Positions 24,888 to 30,904 of a stretch of 35,274 nt of DNA are shown piece after piece; position 1 is the first letter of the stretch; the number at the start of each line of letters is the position of its first letter. The notes below the pieces were generated by a model that was given only the letters and a program-made list of their open reading frames with translations, was not told the DNA's origin and searched no databases. This stretch comes from a virus: positions 1-35,274 of the IMG/VR virus record IMGVR_UViG_3300017735_000043. One strand, written 5' to 3'. A program made the position numbers and the translations under genes.

Positions 24888-25343
24888 TTATTTTTCCTTC
24901 ACGCCGAGCGTGTCCAGAGCATCTGACCAGCTTTCCCGCTCAAGTTCGGGGTTGCTGAAAAATGTGATATTCCGAGTTAGTTTCTTTTCTCGGATGGATG
25001 TAACAGGAATATACCACACTGTTCGTTGGTCTGACGATACGCAGGCTAAAATATCGAAATCTGATATAGTCGGCAATCTTTTCTGACCGCCGAGACCGGT
25101 CTGAAAGTGGACCCTGTTTCTGCCTCCGCCTTGTCGTGACGACTGACAAGCCTTCACCTGAATGCGTAATGTGAGCCCGCTGTCGGGGTGCCATGCTATC
25201 AGGTCCACCGAATCCTGTTGCGCTAAAGCAACGCGCCAGCCTCTTGCTAAGACTGACGCGGCGGCAATGTATTCCCCAGCGAGACCAGAGGCCGTCTGAG
25301 ATATTTTTAAATCGGCAATAAAGTTTTTACCGAGCTTCATCAT
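24888..25343 (-). CDS. PD-(D/E)XK endonuclease (I-Ssp6803I-like)
   Basis: A 151-residue protein with the compact nuclease core: SGLAGEYIAAASVLARGWRVAL, then DSVDLIAWHPDSG and LRIQVKACQ. The Asp of SVDLI and the IQVK pair fit the PD-(D/E)XK subfamily that uses Gln instead of Glu, as in I-Ssp6803I-type homing enzymes. The rest (FDILACVSSDQRTVWYIPVTSI) closes the same fold. AGAAGG is placed well for the ATG at 25343. Homing, host DNA breakdown or repair are all possible; its place in the recombination and lysis operon gives no decision. Confidence 0.78.
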   Translation of the reverse strand: MMKLGKNFIADLKISQTASGLAGEYIAAASVLARGWRVALAQQDSVDLIAWHPDSGLTLRIQVKACQSSRQGGGRNRVHFQTGLGGQKRLPTISDFDILACVSSDQRTVWYIPVTSIREKKLTRNITFFSNPELERESWSDALDTLGVKEK

Positions 25344-25626
25344 TATTGTGCCTTCTGTTAGCCCGCATGATTAACTCCACGGCTAGGTCCATCATCTGCT
25401 TGGCGGTCATCTTTTTGATAGCCGTCTCGCCTTTGACCTTTACTAACACACCGTCGTCATGTGGTACTATGAGAACAGGAAATTCCACTTCCATTTTTTT
25501 CTCCATCAGCACAGCATACTGGCTGTGAGGCAATGATAATTGAGAGACAACTTCCCAGCCGTCTCCCTCAAATTTTTCGACATCACCGTGGACGACGTAA
25601 CGAACCGTCCGGCAGTCTAGGTTCAT
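25327..25626 (-). CDS. Hypothetical 99-aa protein
   Basis: A 99-residue protein between the DnaA-like gene and the nuclease; it overlaps its upstream neighbour by ATGA and its downstream neighbour by 17 bases. It contains a VSQLSLPHSQYAVLMEKK segment and a helical C-terminus (KKMTAKQMMDLAVELIMRANRR). No metal or membrane motif is seen. I do not recognise the family. Confidence 0.7.
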   Translation of the reverse strand: MNLDCRTVRYVVHGDVEKFEGDGWEVVSQLSLPHSQYAVLMEKKMEVEFPVLIVPHDDGVLVKVKGETAIKKMTAKQMMDLAVELIMRANRRHNNDEAR

Positions 25627-25982
25627 CCAGCCATTCTCTCAGTTACTTTTTTGAGATTTCTGTTAAGGCTGGTTCTGCCCTGCGCTCTTTTTCTGAGCTT
25701 TTTGTGGGCATAGAATACGGTGGTATGGTCCCGCCCAAATCCCCTGCCAATTTCACAGTAAGACATACCCAGCATTTCTGCACAGATGAACATAGAGATG
25801 TGTCGAGCTTCGACATATTTAGGGTTCCTTCGCTTGCCCAGAATATCAATTTTATTGATGCCGGTCACGGATGAAGTGATATCCAGCACCTTGTTGATTT
25901 GCTCCTCAGAGCGCGTCAAATTCCTCATCGGCTTGCTGTTGCCGCTGAAGATTTTTTCTATAATTTTGTTTAAAACACTCAT
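25623..25982 (-). CDS. Orphan DnaA domain IV (DnaA-box-binding) protein
   Basis: A 119-residue protein consisting almost only of the C-terminal DNA-binding domain of bacterial DnaA. Residues 33-100 read TSSVTGINKIDILGKRR, YVEARHISMFICAEMLGMSY and the DnaA signature GRDHTTVFYA (83-92). The AAA+ ATPase domain is absent. The start at 25982 has AGAGGAG upstream. Such a protein can bind DnaA boxes and may compete with host DnaA, steer it, or act as a repressor. A perfect box (TTATACACA) sits in the promoter that drives this same operon (27954-27962), suggesting autoregulation or an origin role. Confidence 0.88.
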   Translation of the reverse strand: MSVLNKIIEKIFSGNSKPMRNLTRSEEQINKVLDITSSVTGINKIDILGKRRNPKYVEARHISMFICAEMLGMSYCEIGRGFGRDHTTVFYAHKKLRKRAQGRTSLNRNLKKVTERMAG

Positions 25983-26130
25983 CGCCACAGAACTCCTCTT
26001 GGTTCCCATTGATAATACCGTCATAGCGGTAATTAAATATTTTCTTACAGAAGAAACACCGAGCAAAGTTATCTATAGTTGGATACTTGCTCGGCTTCTT
26101 AGGTTTGCGTTTCCTAGAACGGGATATCAT
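25906..26130 (-). CDS. Small zinc-finger-like protein
   Basis: A 74-residue protein. Basic N-terminus (SRKRKPKKPSKY), then CFFCKKIFNYRYDG and, about 20 residues on, FCGDECF, giving a four-Cys treble-clef-like site. The C-terminus is QQQADEEFDAL, encoded by a 32-base segment identical to one in the annealing-protein gene. It overlaps the end of the SSB-like gene by 17 bases and the DnaA-like gene by 77. Possibly a DNA-associated partner of the recombination proteins; inference. Confidence 0.72.
   Translation of the reverse strand: MISRSRKRKPKKPSKYPTIDNFARCFFCKKIFNYRYDGIINGNQEEFCGDECFKQNYRKNLQRQQQADEEFDAL
25910..25941. repeat. 32-bp direct repeat, copy 1
   Basis: Thirty-two bases identical to 26494-26525, in the same orientation and reading frame. 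Both encode the peptide QQQADEEFDAL near the C-terminus of two otherwise unrelated proteins. Flanks differ at both ends. Confidence 0.9.
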
Positions 26131-26362
26131 CGTCTAGGCTGGCGGCTGGCTGTGATGCTGGCGCGGCAGTCTTCTCGATGAACTCACTGGCCTTTATGGA
26201 CAGAAACTTATCGCCGCCATTTTTGGGCACGTTAGACCAAGCTGACAAAGAATACTTTGTGCCATTGATGGTGATGTCGCCGCGCATATCGGGACGCTTA
26301 TCATTGTCGCCCTTGTCATTGCGGAAAAGCGCACCCTTCATTTCTGGGTCAAAATTCGACAT
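26114..26362 (-). CDS. Short single-stranded DNA-binding (SSB-like) protein
   Basis: An 82-residue protein. The core is a compact beta fold (GALFRNDKGDNDKRPDMRGDI; KYSLSAWSNVPKNGGDKFLSIKA) and the C-terminus is disordered and acidic, ending ASLDDDIPF, the hallmark SSB tail (DDDIPF) that recruits repair and replication proteins. It is shorter than ordinary SSB (about 110 or more before the tail), so it may be a minimal OB-fold or DUF736-like protein. It lies directly downstream of the annealing protein and exonuclease. The start follows AAGGAG within the small gene upstream. Confidence 0.75.
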   Translation of the reverse strand: MSNFDPEMKGALFRNDKGDNDKRPDMRGDITINGTKYSLSAWSNVPKNGGDKFLSIKASEFIEKTAAPASQPAASLDDDIPF

Positions 26363-26470
26363 TTACATTAACTCCTTTTTACGATTTGAAAATAGCTGTT
26401 TGTCTTCCGACGACAGCCCCATAGAGACACGGTTATAGAGGTTCTTTAGGCTCTCTATGTCCGGTGCCAT
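26363..26470 (-). CDS. 35-aa small protein upstream of the SSB-like gene
   Basis: A short frame reading MAPDIESLKNLYNRVSMG and ending SNRKKELM. GAGGT (overlapping the stop of the annealing protein) stands 5 bases before the ATG, and its stop TAA is followed at once by the ATG of the SSB-like gene. Perfect packing between two real genes with proper ribosome binding sites argues that it is translated. Role unknown; possibly a small helical partner or a coupling leader. Confidence 0.6.
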   Translation of the reverse strand: MAPDIESLKNLYNRVSMGLSSEDKQLFSNRKKELM

Positions 26471-26477
26471 TGCTACC

Positions 26478-27089
26478 TCATCTGCCAAAGACAAGCGCGT
26501 CAAATTCCTCATCGGCTTGCTGTTGTGGAGGTTTAATTTTGTTTAGCCCGCTTGCCTCTGCACCAGTAACTAACGCGGTTGGTGAGCTCTTGTCTATTCC
26601 GCCAAGTGCAGAGGTTCGCTGTGGCACAGGTTTATTGCCGGAGTTGTCCGGCACACCTGAACTGGTTGCTGGCATATCTTCACCAGCATATATGTAACAA
26701 CCCAGACCAAGCAGAGCCATAGCCTTTACCATGCAACGCTGTAAGCTGGCGTTGACGGCAAAACTGTCTGGGTTTTTGATGGGTTTATTGCGATGGTCTA
26801 GGACCGGCATGACTTCGGTAGCCTCAGCCAAGTGTCCAGTAATATCGCTCGAATTATGGGGTATTTTTACAGTGACGCAGACATATGCGTCGCCATTGTG
26901 GTCCAGCATGTAGGGCACTGTGAGCCCATTGACACTGTAATTGTGCTTCACATATTGAGCAGATGGGTAGTGCTGTTTCAGCACCGTCCACGCCCATGCC
27001 CATGATAGGTATGTAAAGCCGTTCTTTTTCTCGACATGCTTTGATACGTCGATTGCTGATAATGTTTCCCAGACAGTCATATTTTCCAT
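26478..27089 (-). CDS. Single-strand annealing protein (DUF1071/Sak3-like)
   Basis: A 203-residue recombinase. The N-terminal region WETLSAIDVSKHVEKKNGFTYLSWAWAWTVLKQHYPSA matches the DUF1071/Sak3-type phage annealing family, followed by VCVTVKIPHNSSDITGHLAEATEVMPVLDHRNKPI and the helical SFAVNASLQRCMVKAMALLGLG. It would pair single strands made by the exonuclease just upstream. The end QQQADEEFDALVFGR comes from a repeated segment. A second ATG at 27080 overlaps the exonuclease stop by ATGA and may be the true start. Confidence 0.85.
   Translation of the reverse strand: MENMTVWETLSAIDVSKHVEKKNGFTYLSWAWAWTVLKQHYPSAQYVKHNYSVNGLTVPYMLDHNGDAYVCVTVKIPHNSSDITGHLAEATEVMPVLDHRNKPIKNPDSFAVNASLQRCMVKAMALLGLGCYIYAGEDMPATSSGVPDNSGNKPVPQRTSALGGIDKSSPTALVTGAEASGLNKIKPPQQQADEEFDALVFGR
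26494..26525. repeat. 32-bp direct repeat, copy 2
   Basis: Second copy of the 25910-25941 segment, 584 bases away, in the 3' end of the annealing-protein gene. Confidence 0.9.
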
Positions 27090-27907
27090 AGCTCCTTTGC
27101 TTCATCTTTGAATTGGTGGTTCCAGTAAAACGGATGCTGGAAGTCGGGGTCTGTCAGGCTGGCTAGAACTTTCGGGTCTGTGCTAATTCGCAACAGGTTC
27201 TGCCTGAGAGCCGCACGACGGCGCATCTCATTGAGGTAATAGTTTAGCATGTCAGACTGCAACTCCTCGCAGTTGTCGGGCGTAAATAAAACGCCATCAT
27301 CTGCTGATACATATACAAGGTGAGGGACTAGCTCTGTAGCCTTGGCGTATATAGCAACCTGACAGAGATGACTGAACTCAGGCTTTTTGGGCAGAGTAGC
27401 CTTGCCGAAGTTACGGGTTCCGTCTTTTCTCTCTGGGCCCTGACGCGGTGCCTTAGTTTTAATTTCGCAGAATGCCTTGTCTGTGTATAAATCTACATAG
27501 CCCATGACCGGCACGGATATGCCAGCCAACTCGCAGGTGACTTTCTTTTCTTCTTCGCACCCGCCGAAGGTCTCAGCCAGTAGGTCAACACCGCTTTCGA
27601 TGCAGGCAGGGATAAGCTCACGGAACTTCTCGCGCTTCTCTGCGCTCTCATCAGCGGGGTGGAAGTCGAAGTCCATTATAGCGGCTTCTGATGCATCCTC
27701 TATTGAGGTGCCCGCAGATAGAACGGCCTGAATACCGCCATGCACAGCCGTGCCATACGCCGCATTCTCGCCAACTTTAATTTCACGACGCTTATCTTTC
27801 GACAGATAAACATAGTCGAATATCCAGTTAGCTATGGGCTTGTTTAATTGTGACGGGCTAAAATGATGTAGCTGTACCGTCTCGAAATAATCGGGGACAT
27901 CACTCAC
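27077..27907 (-). CDS. RecB/lambda-exonuclease-type PD-(D/E)XK nuclease
   Basis: A 276-residue nuclease. Motifs appear in order: AYGTAVHGGIQAVLSAG (about 50-65, the His-containing motif), GYVDLYTDKAFCEIKTK (Asp139, Glu148, Lys150) and QVAIY (183-187), the QxxxY motif of RecB- and Cas4-like members. It would resect double-stranded ends to supply the annealing protein. The start is GTG with AAAGGAG ten bases ahead; no in-frame ATG is better. It is the first gene of the leftward operon under the promoter at 27944-27972. Confidence 0.88.
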   Translation of the reverse strand: MSDVPDYFETVQLHHFSPSQLNKPIANWIFDYVYLSKDKRREIKVGENAAYGTAVHGGIQAVLSAGTSIEDASEAAIMDFDFHPADESAEKREKFRELIPACIESGVDLLAETFGGCEEEKKVTCELAGISVPVMGYVDLYTDKAFCEIKTKAPRQGPERKDGTRNFGKATLPKKPEFSHLCQVAIYAKATELVPHLVYVSADDGVLFTPDNCEELQSDMLNYYLNEMRRRAALRQNLLRISTDPKVLASLTDPDFQHPFYWNHQFKDEAKELWKI

Positions 27908-27953
27908 GGTTAATTTTCTCCTTTATCTTTTTATAGAATTACTTTAATACAGG

Positions 27954-27962
27954 TTATACACA
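27954..27962 (+). promoter_or_regulatory. Perfect DnaA box
   Basis: TTATACACA is a perfect match to the DnaA consensus TTATNCACA. It is the only one I found by eye and it lies between the -35 and -10 of the leftward promoter. The phage encodes a DnaA domain IV protein in that operon, so this may be an autoregulatory site or an origin element. Confidence 0.7.
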
Positions 27963-27969
27963 GTAGTGT
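27958..27969. promoter_or_regulatory. Inverted repeat, candidate operator of Cro-like repressor
   Basis: ACAC-AGTA-GTGT forms a 12-base inverted repeat that overlaps the -35 and spacer of the leftward promoter and lies 22 bases before the Cro-like gene. Bound there, a repressor would block leftward transcription. The related half ACATAGTGT appears at the other leftward promoter (33685-33693). Confidence 0.5.
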
Positions 27970-27991
27970 CAAACTCATAAAGGATAGTAAT

Positions 27992-28198
27992 ATGAAATTC
28001 CAAGAATATCTTGTTTCTGAGGGGCTTAGGCAAGCTCAGGCGGCTAAGGAACTGAAGGTCACACAGCCCACAGTTCACAACTGGATTTACGGAAAGCGCC
28101 CGCCGAGTGGGATGCACATGATGGCAATTTACAAGTACACTAAGGGCAAGGTTGCTTTGAAAGATTGGTGCGAGGTGTTCAATGACTATTCGGCGTGA
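27992..28198 (+). CDS. Cro/CI-type helix-turn-helix regulator
   Basis: A 68-residue protein. The helix-turn-helix is SEGLRQAQAAKELKVTQPTVHNW (about 9-31, in parts) followed by IYGKRPPSG, typical of small Cro-like proteins. AAAGGA precedes the ATG. It is the first gene of the rightward early operon and divergent to the replication operon. With no integrase in the genome, it more likely serves to turn early transcription up or down during lytic growth than to maintain a prophage, but a lost integrase cannot be excluded. Confidence 0.85.
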   Translation: MKFQEYLVSEGLRQAQAAKELKVTQPTVHNWIYGKRPPSGMHMMAIYKYTKGKVALKDWCEVFNDYSA

Positions 28199-28397
28199 GC
28201 TTGAGGGTAAGGTGTCTCAGCTAGAGTATGAGCTATGGCTGAAGTGGCAGAAGAAGTCGAATGCCGAGTGGTCAGCTACATTGCCCGACGATGGCTTTGT
28301 TGATGAACAGCTATCTAGCGACAGTCTGGGTAAGATATACCGGACAGAACAGCCAGCTAAAAACGGCGCGTCAAGTTTGGATGAATGCGATGAGTAA
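28182..28397 (+). CDS. Hypothetical 71-aa protein
   Basis: A 71-residue acidic protein, helical at the start (RRELEGKVSQLEYELWLKWQKK) and with a short acidic end (SLDECDE). It overlaps the regulator by 17 bases and the nuclease gene by 8 (GATGAGTAA shares a start and a stop). No family is recognised. The operon position suggests an early-expressed accessory. Confidence 0.7.
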   Translation: MTIRRELEGKVSQLEYELWLKWQKKSNAEWSATLPDDGFVDEQLSSDSLGKIYRTEQPAKNGASSLDECDE

Positions 28398-28698
28398 CCC
28401 ACAAAAAGAAAAGGGCAGTCGCTTCGAGCGTGAGATTGTAGAGCTTGCCAGACTGCGTGACCTTGAGGCTCACAGGGTGCCGCTATCAGGTGCCGCCGCT
28501 GGGTTCAAGGGCGATGTCCACATCAAGAAGGGCAGAGAGACTTGGGTTATCGAGGCCAAGAAAAGGGCCGACGGGTTCAAGTTTTTGTATCAACATCTTG
28601 AGGGCTCTGATGTCTTGGTCGTGGGGGCTGACAGGAAAAAGCCTCTGGCGGTTATGGACCTCGGTGACTTTCTGGATTTGCTGGGGGGAAAGCTATGA
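28390..28698 (+). CDS. Holliday-junction-resolvase-like PD-(D/E)XK nuclease
   Basis: A 102-residue protein. The start at 28390 (SNPQKEKGSRFEREIVELAR) is coupled to the preceding stop. Catalytic residues fit the archaeal Hjc-type fold: FERE (Glu), GFKGDVHI (Asp) and VIEAKKR (Glu-x-Lys), with the loop VPLSGAAAG between. It is small enough for a dimer resolving four-way junctions, or trimming branched DNA before packaging, as proposed for phage enzymes of this kind. It is followed by the Mom-like gene with an ATGA overlap. Confidence 0.82.
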   Translation: MSNPQKEKGSRFEREIVELARLRDLEAHRVPLSGAAAGFKGDVHIKKGRETWVIEAKKRADGFKFLYQHLEGSDVLVVGADRKKPLAVMDLGDFLDLLGGKL

Positions 28699-29306
28699 AG
28701 GAAGATTACTTCCTTAAAAGAATATCTGCCGCTGACAGTAAAGGTGTGCTGTTCTCTTACCATTACCTAAGCAAGAAATCTAAAAGGTTCCGTTCTGGGA
28801 TAAATTACGGCCTGATATTTGAGAATAAAATTGTAGGGGTCTGTATTTTTACGGGATTTTCTGTTCCTGAGTTAGCTAAAGGAATGCTGGGGCTTGAACG
28901 TCAACAGCAAGCAGGTTTGTTTGAGTTATCTCGATTAGCTCTCGACCCAGAACATCAACTTATGGAACATAATTTGGCAAGCTGGTTTGTCGCTAGGTGC
29001 ATAAAGGCCCTGAAAAGAGAGGCGGCAGTGAAGGTGATTTTGACTTATGCAGATAACGACTATCACACTGGAACAGTATACAAGGCTTTAGGCTTCAAAT
29101 ATTACGGGTTATCCAGCCCTAAAAAAGATTTTTGGATAAGGCAGGAGGACGGCTTTTTTAAGAAACACAACCGTGGAAAAGTAAGGGGACTGGATGGTGA
29201 GTGGAGAGAGCGCTCAAGGAAACATAGGTTTGCAAAAGTTTTTGATAAAGGCTTGAGTATAAAATGGAGTGAGCAATGTTTTCAGGAAAGGTTTAGTCAT
29301 GTATGA
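28695..29306 (+). CDS. Mom-like DNA adenine modification protein (GNAT fold)
   Basis: A 203-residue protein whose layout matches the phage Mu Mom family: SYHYLSKKSKR (His23-Tyr24), NYGLIFENKIVGVCIFTGF, FELSRLALDPE (76-86), ASWFVARCIKAL, then TYADNDYHTGTVYKALGF (117-134) and, near the end, SRKHRFAKVF. Mom adds a methylcarbamoyl group to adenine N6, blocking restriction. The family call is strong by pattern; the exact chemistry here is inference. No obvious com-like gene lies upstream, so regulation differs from Mu. The gene is the middle of an early operon and would act before host nucleases cut. Confidence 0.82.
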   Translation: MKEDYFLKRISAADSKGVLFSYHYLSKKSKRFRSGINYGLIFENKIVGVCIFTGFSVPELAKGMLGLERQQQAGLFELSRLALDPEHQLMEHNLASWFVARCIKALKREAAVKVILTYADNDYHTGTVYKALGFKYYGLSSPKKDFWIRQEDGFFKKHNRGKVRGLDGEWRERSRKHRFAKVFDKGLSIKWSEQCFQERFSHV

Positions 29307-29532
29307 GTTTGTTATTCTGTATTGTTTGGTTACGGGTTCTGGCACAGCTACTGAGGCTCGGTGTGAGTACCTTGGCAGGAAGAACTTTGTCACTGCATCA
29401 GCCTGCTATAAGGCGGGCCGGAAGGTGGAGGAGGCACTGCGGTCTAATCATGTGCTGACATGGGCTGAGGTGCCAGCCGGTCAGCGGCCTAGTTTTGTTG
29501 CCGATACAGTCTGCGGTGAGAGCAGTATCTAA
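29299..29532 (+). CDS. Hypothetical 77-aa protein, possible signal peptide
   Basis: A 77-residue protein. The start at 29299 (after AGGAAAGG) overlaps the end of the Mom-like gene. The beginning YEFVILYCLVTGSGTATEA could be a weak signal or membrane segment; four cysteines follow in the whole chain (C9, C22, C36 and C73, approximate). Unknown family. Its stop overlaps the next start. Confidence 0.65.
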   Translation: MYEFVILYCLVTGSGTATEARCEYLGRKNFVTASACYKAGRKVEEALRSNHVLTWAEVPAGQRPSFVADTVCGESSI

Positions 29533-29879
29533 TGGAATACAACTCTGATTTCTCACACGATTTGAAGGTAGGCCAAGAAGAAGAAGTGTGGCTTGGTTCT
29601 CTGTTGCAGAGCAAAACGGTTGAGGTTAAGAGGGATTTTAAATGCGCCAAGACAGGCAATGTCTTTGTGGAATATGAAAGCCGAGGTAAGCCGTCCGGCC
29701 TTGGCACTAGCCTAGCAGATTTCTGGGCTTTTATTTTGGATGGTGAGCGGGTTGTAATCGTTCCGACAGAGCATCTGAAGCGCGTTGCTATGGTATATTA
29801 CAACCAGAATAAGGTTGTCACGGGAGGTGACAGTAATACAAGCAAGGGCGTTTTGGTGCCCGTGAAGGAGTTGTTATGA
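29532..29879 (+). CDS. PD-(D/E)XK nuclease-like protein
   Basis: A 115-residue protein. The stretch DLKVGQEEEVWLGSLLQSKTVEVKRDFKC contains VEVKRD, a good match for the E-x-K of the PD-(D/E)XK core, and FVEYESRGKPSGLGTS and LADFWAFIL are conserved in a phage family I recognise as nuclease-like. Activity is not demonstrated. It sits between the Mom-like gene's partner and the initiator gene, overlapping the latter by ATGA. One possible role is degrading unmodified DNA. Confidence 0.7.
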   Translation: MEYNSDFSHDLKVGQEEEVWLGSLLQSKTVEVKRDFKCAKTGNVFVEYESRGKPSGLGTSLADFWAFILDGERVVIVPTEHLKRVAMVYYNQNKVVTGGDSNTSKGVLVPVKELL

Positions 29880-30718
29880 GTGACAGTTTAATTATTCGGG
29901 GAAATATTCGGGAAAACTTCTCGGTACTGCCAAACGATTTGATGAACGATGAGCGGCTATCTGCCGACGCTCTGGGGGTTCTGGTGTACCTGTTGAGCAA
30001 GCCGACTGATTGGCAGGTTCGGGTGACTGAACTGCGGCGCAGGTTCGATATCGGCAGGGATAAAGTTTACCGCATTTTAGGCTCGATGGAGCAGTACGGT
30101 TATTTGGTGCGTGAAAGCGTTAAAACTGAAGGTCAGTTCGCCGGAACTCGTTATATAGTCTCAGATTCACCGCGTCCTGAAAAACCGTATACGGTTTTAT
30201 CGGATACGGAAAACACGGACACTTACAAAGAACAGAACTTACAAAGAACAGAATATACAAAATCAACTAATAAAAAGAAGACGCAAAATAAACAGAAATT
30301 ATCTGAGTGGGAGCCGGAACAGTTTGATAAGGAATATGCAGAGAGCTTGGAGCTTGATTGGCAGGAGATACTGACAGATATCAGGCTGTGGGATGAGAAG
30401 GGCGGTAATAAGGCCGCTTATGCGTCGTGCAGGGCTTTCTGGCAGACTTGGTGCAGAAAAGAGGGCAGGGGCGCTCAGGGGCGCTCAAATCGCCAGCAAT
30501 CAGTGTCTGGTGGCAAGAGCAAGGTGTTGTCGGAGGGTCAGAAGGTATTTGCTGATAATGTGACGCAGAAATATATTAAGGCTTTTGGTTCGCAGGGATT
30601 TGCTTATAAGCTGGTATTGCCGGATGTGGAGGCGTTCATGCTTACCAAGCAAACTGATGAGGATTGGTTAGCGTTAGGAAACGGGCTTCCGAGCCCAAGA
30701 GAGAAGGGATGGATGTAA
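29876..30718 (+). CDS. Replication initiator, winged-helix (lambda O-like)
   Basis: A 280-residue protein. Residues 13-80 form a winged helix (NFSVLPNDLMNDERLSADALG, VTELRRRFDIGRDKVYRIL, MEQYGYLVRESV). A hydrophilic low-complexity linker follows (KEQNLQRTEYTKSTNKKKTQNKQ), encoded by repeated, palindromic and A-rich DNA at 30181-30300, then a C-terminal DnaD/O-like helical region (FWQTWCRKEGRG; VLPDVEAFML). This is the plan of lambda O, with the origin inside the gene. No helicase loader or helicase is encoded, so host DnaB is likely recruited. Confidence 0.8.
   Translation: MSDSLIIRGNIRENFSVLPNDLMNDERLSADALGVLVYLLSKPTDWQVRVTELRRRFDIGRDKVYRILGSMEQYGYLVRESVKTEGQFAGTRYIVSDSPRPEKPYTVLSDTENTDTYKEQNLQRTEYTKSTNKKKTQNKQKLSEWEPEQFDKEYAESLELDWQEILTDIRLWDEKGGNKAAYASCRAFWQTWCRKEGRGAQGRSNRQQSVSGGKSKVLSEGQKVFADNVTQKYIKAFGSQGFAYKLVLPDVEAFMLTKQTDEDWLALGNGLPSPREKGWM
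30181..30305 (+). other. Candidate replication origin within initiator gene
   Basis: Three features cluster here. A perfect 18-base palindrome AAAACCGTATACGGTTTT lies at 30181-30198. Two exact 16-base tandem repeats ACTTACAAAGAACAGA lie at 30221-30236 and 30237-30252. An A-rich, purine-rich stretch follows to about 30305. Together with their place in the linker of an O-like gene they resemble the iteron plus A/T-rich layout of lambda ori. Codon constraints alone do not require such order. Confidence 0.6.
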
Positions 30719-30897
30719 TGAGAGACACTGAAATTGTTTTAGAAGATTGCTATGAGTGTTCTGGTGAGGGTGAGGCGCAGTATGAAGTCGGTGTGCCTGA
30801 CTATGACCACGGCGGATATTTAACTGATGAGTGGCGAACCTGTCAGCTTTGTCATGGAACCGGACAGTTGGAGGTTGAACGTGATATCGCAGGGTGA
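30718..30897 (+). CDS. DnaJ-type zinc-finger mini-protein
   Basis: A 59-residue protein with CYECSGEGEA at residues 11-20 and CQLCHGTGQ at about 42-50, i.e. two CxxCxGxG motifs as in one half of the DnaJ cysteine-rich domain. The J-domain is absent. The ATG overlaps the initiator stop (TAATG). It could assist the initiator or act as a small zinc chaperone; inference only. Confidence 0.78.
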   Translation: MRDTEIVLEDCYECSGEGEAQYEVGVPDYDHGGYLTDEWRTCQLCHGTGQLEVERDIAG

Positions 30898-30904
30898 TGG
30901 CAAG

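Larger units (their letters stand above)
27944..27972 (-). promoter_or_regulatory. Leftward sigma70 promoter of replication/lysis operon
   Basis: On the minus strand TTGACA (27967-27972), a 17-base spacer and TATTAA (27944-27949). The -35 is consensus, the -10 has four of six matches. It faces the exonuclease gene at 27907. The spacer holds a DnaA box and an inverted repeat that also touches the -35. Confidence 0.75.

Noticed and set aside
25533-25874. 113-codon plus-strand frame
   Set aside because: Antisense to the DnaA-like gene, whose family signature is unmistakable.
28261-28389. Longer start for the Hjc-like nuclease
   Set aside because: The extension overlaps almost the entire 71-aa gene in another frame; ATG 28390 is coupled to its stop.
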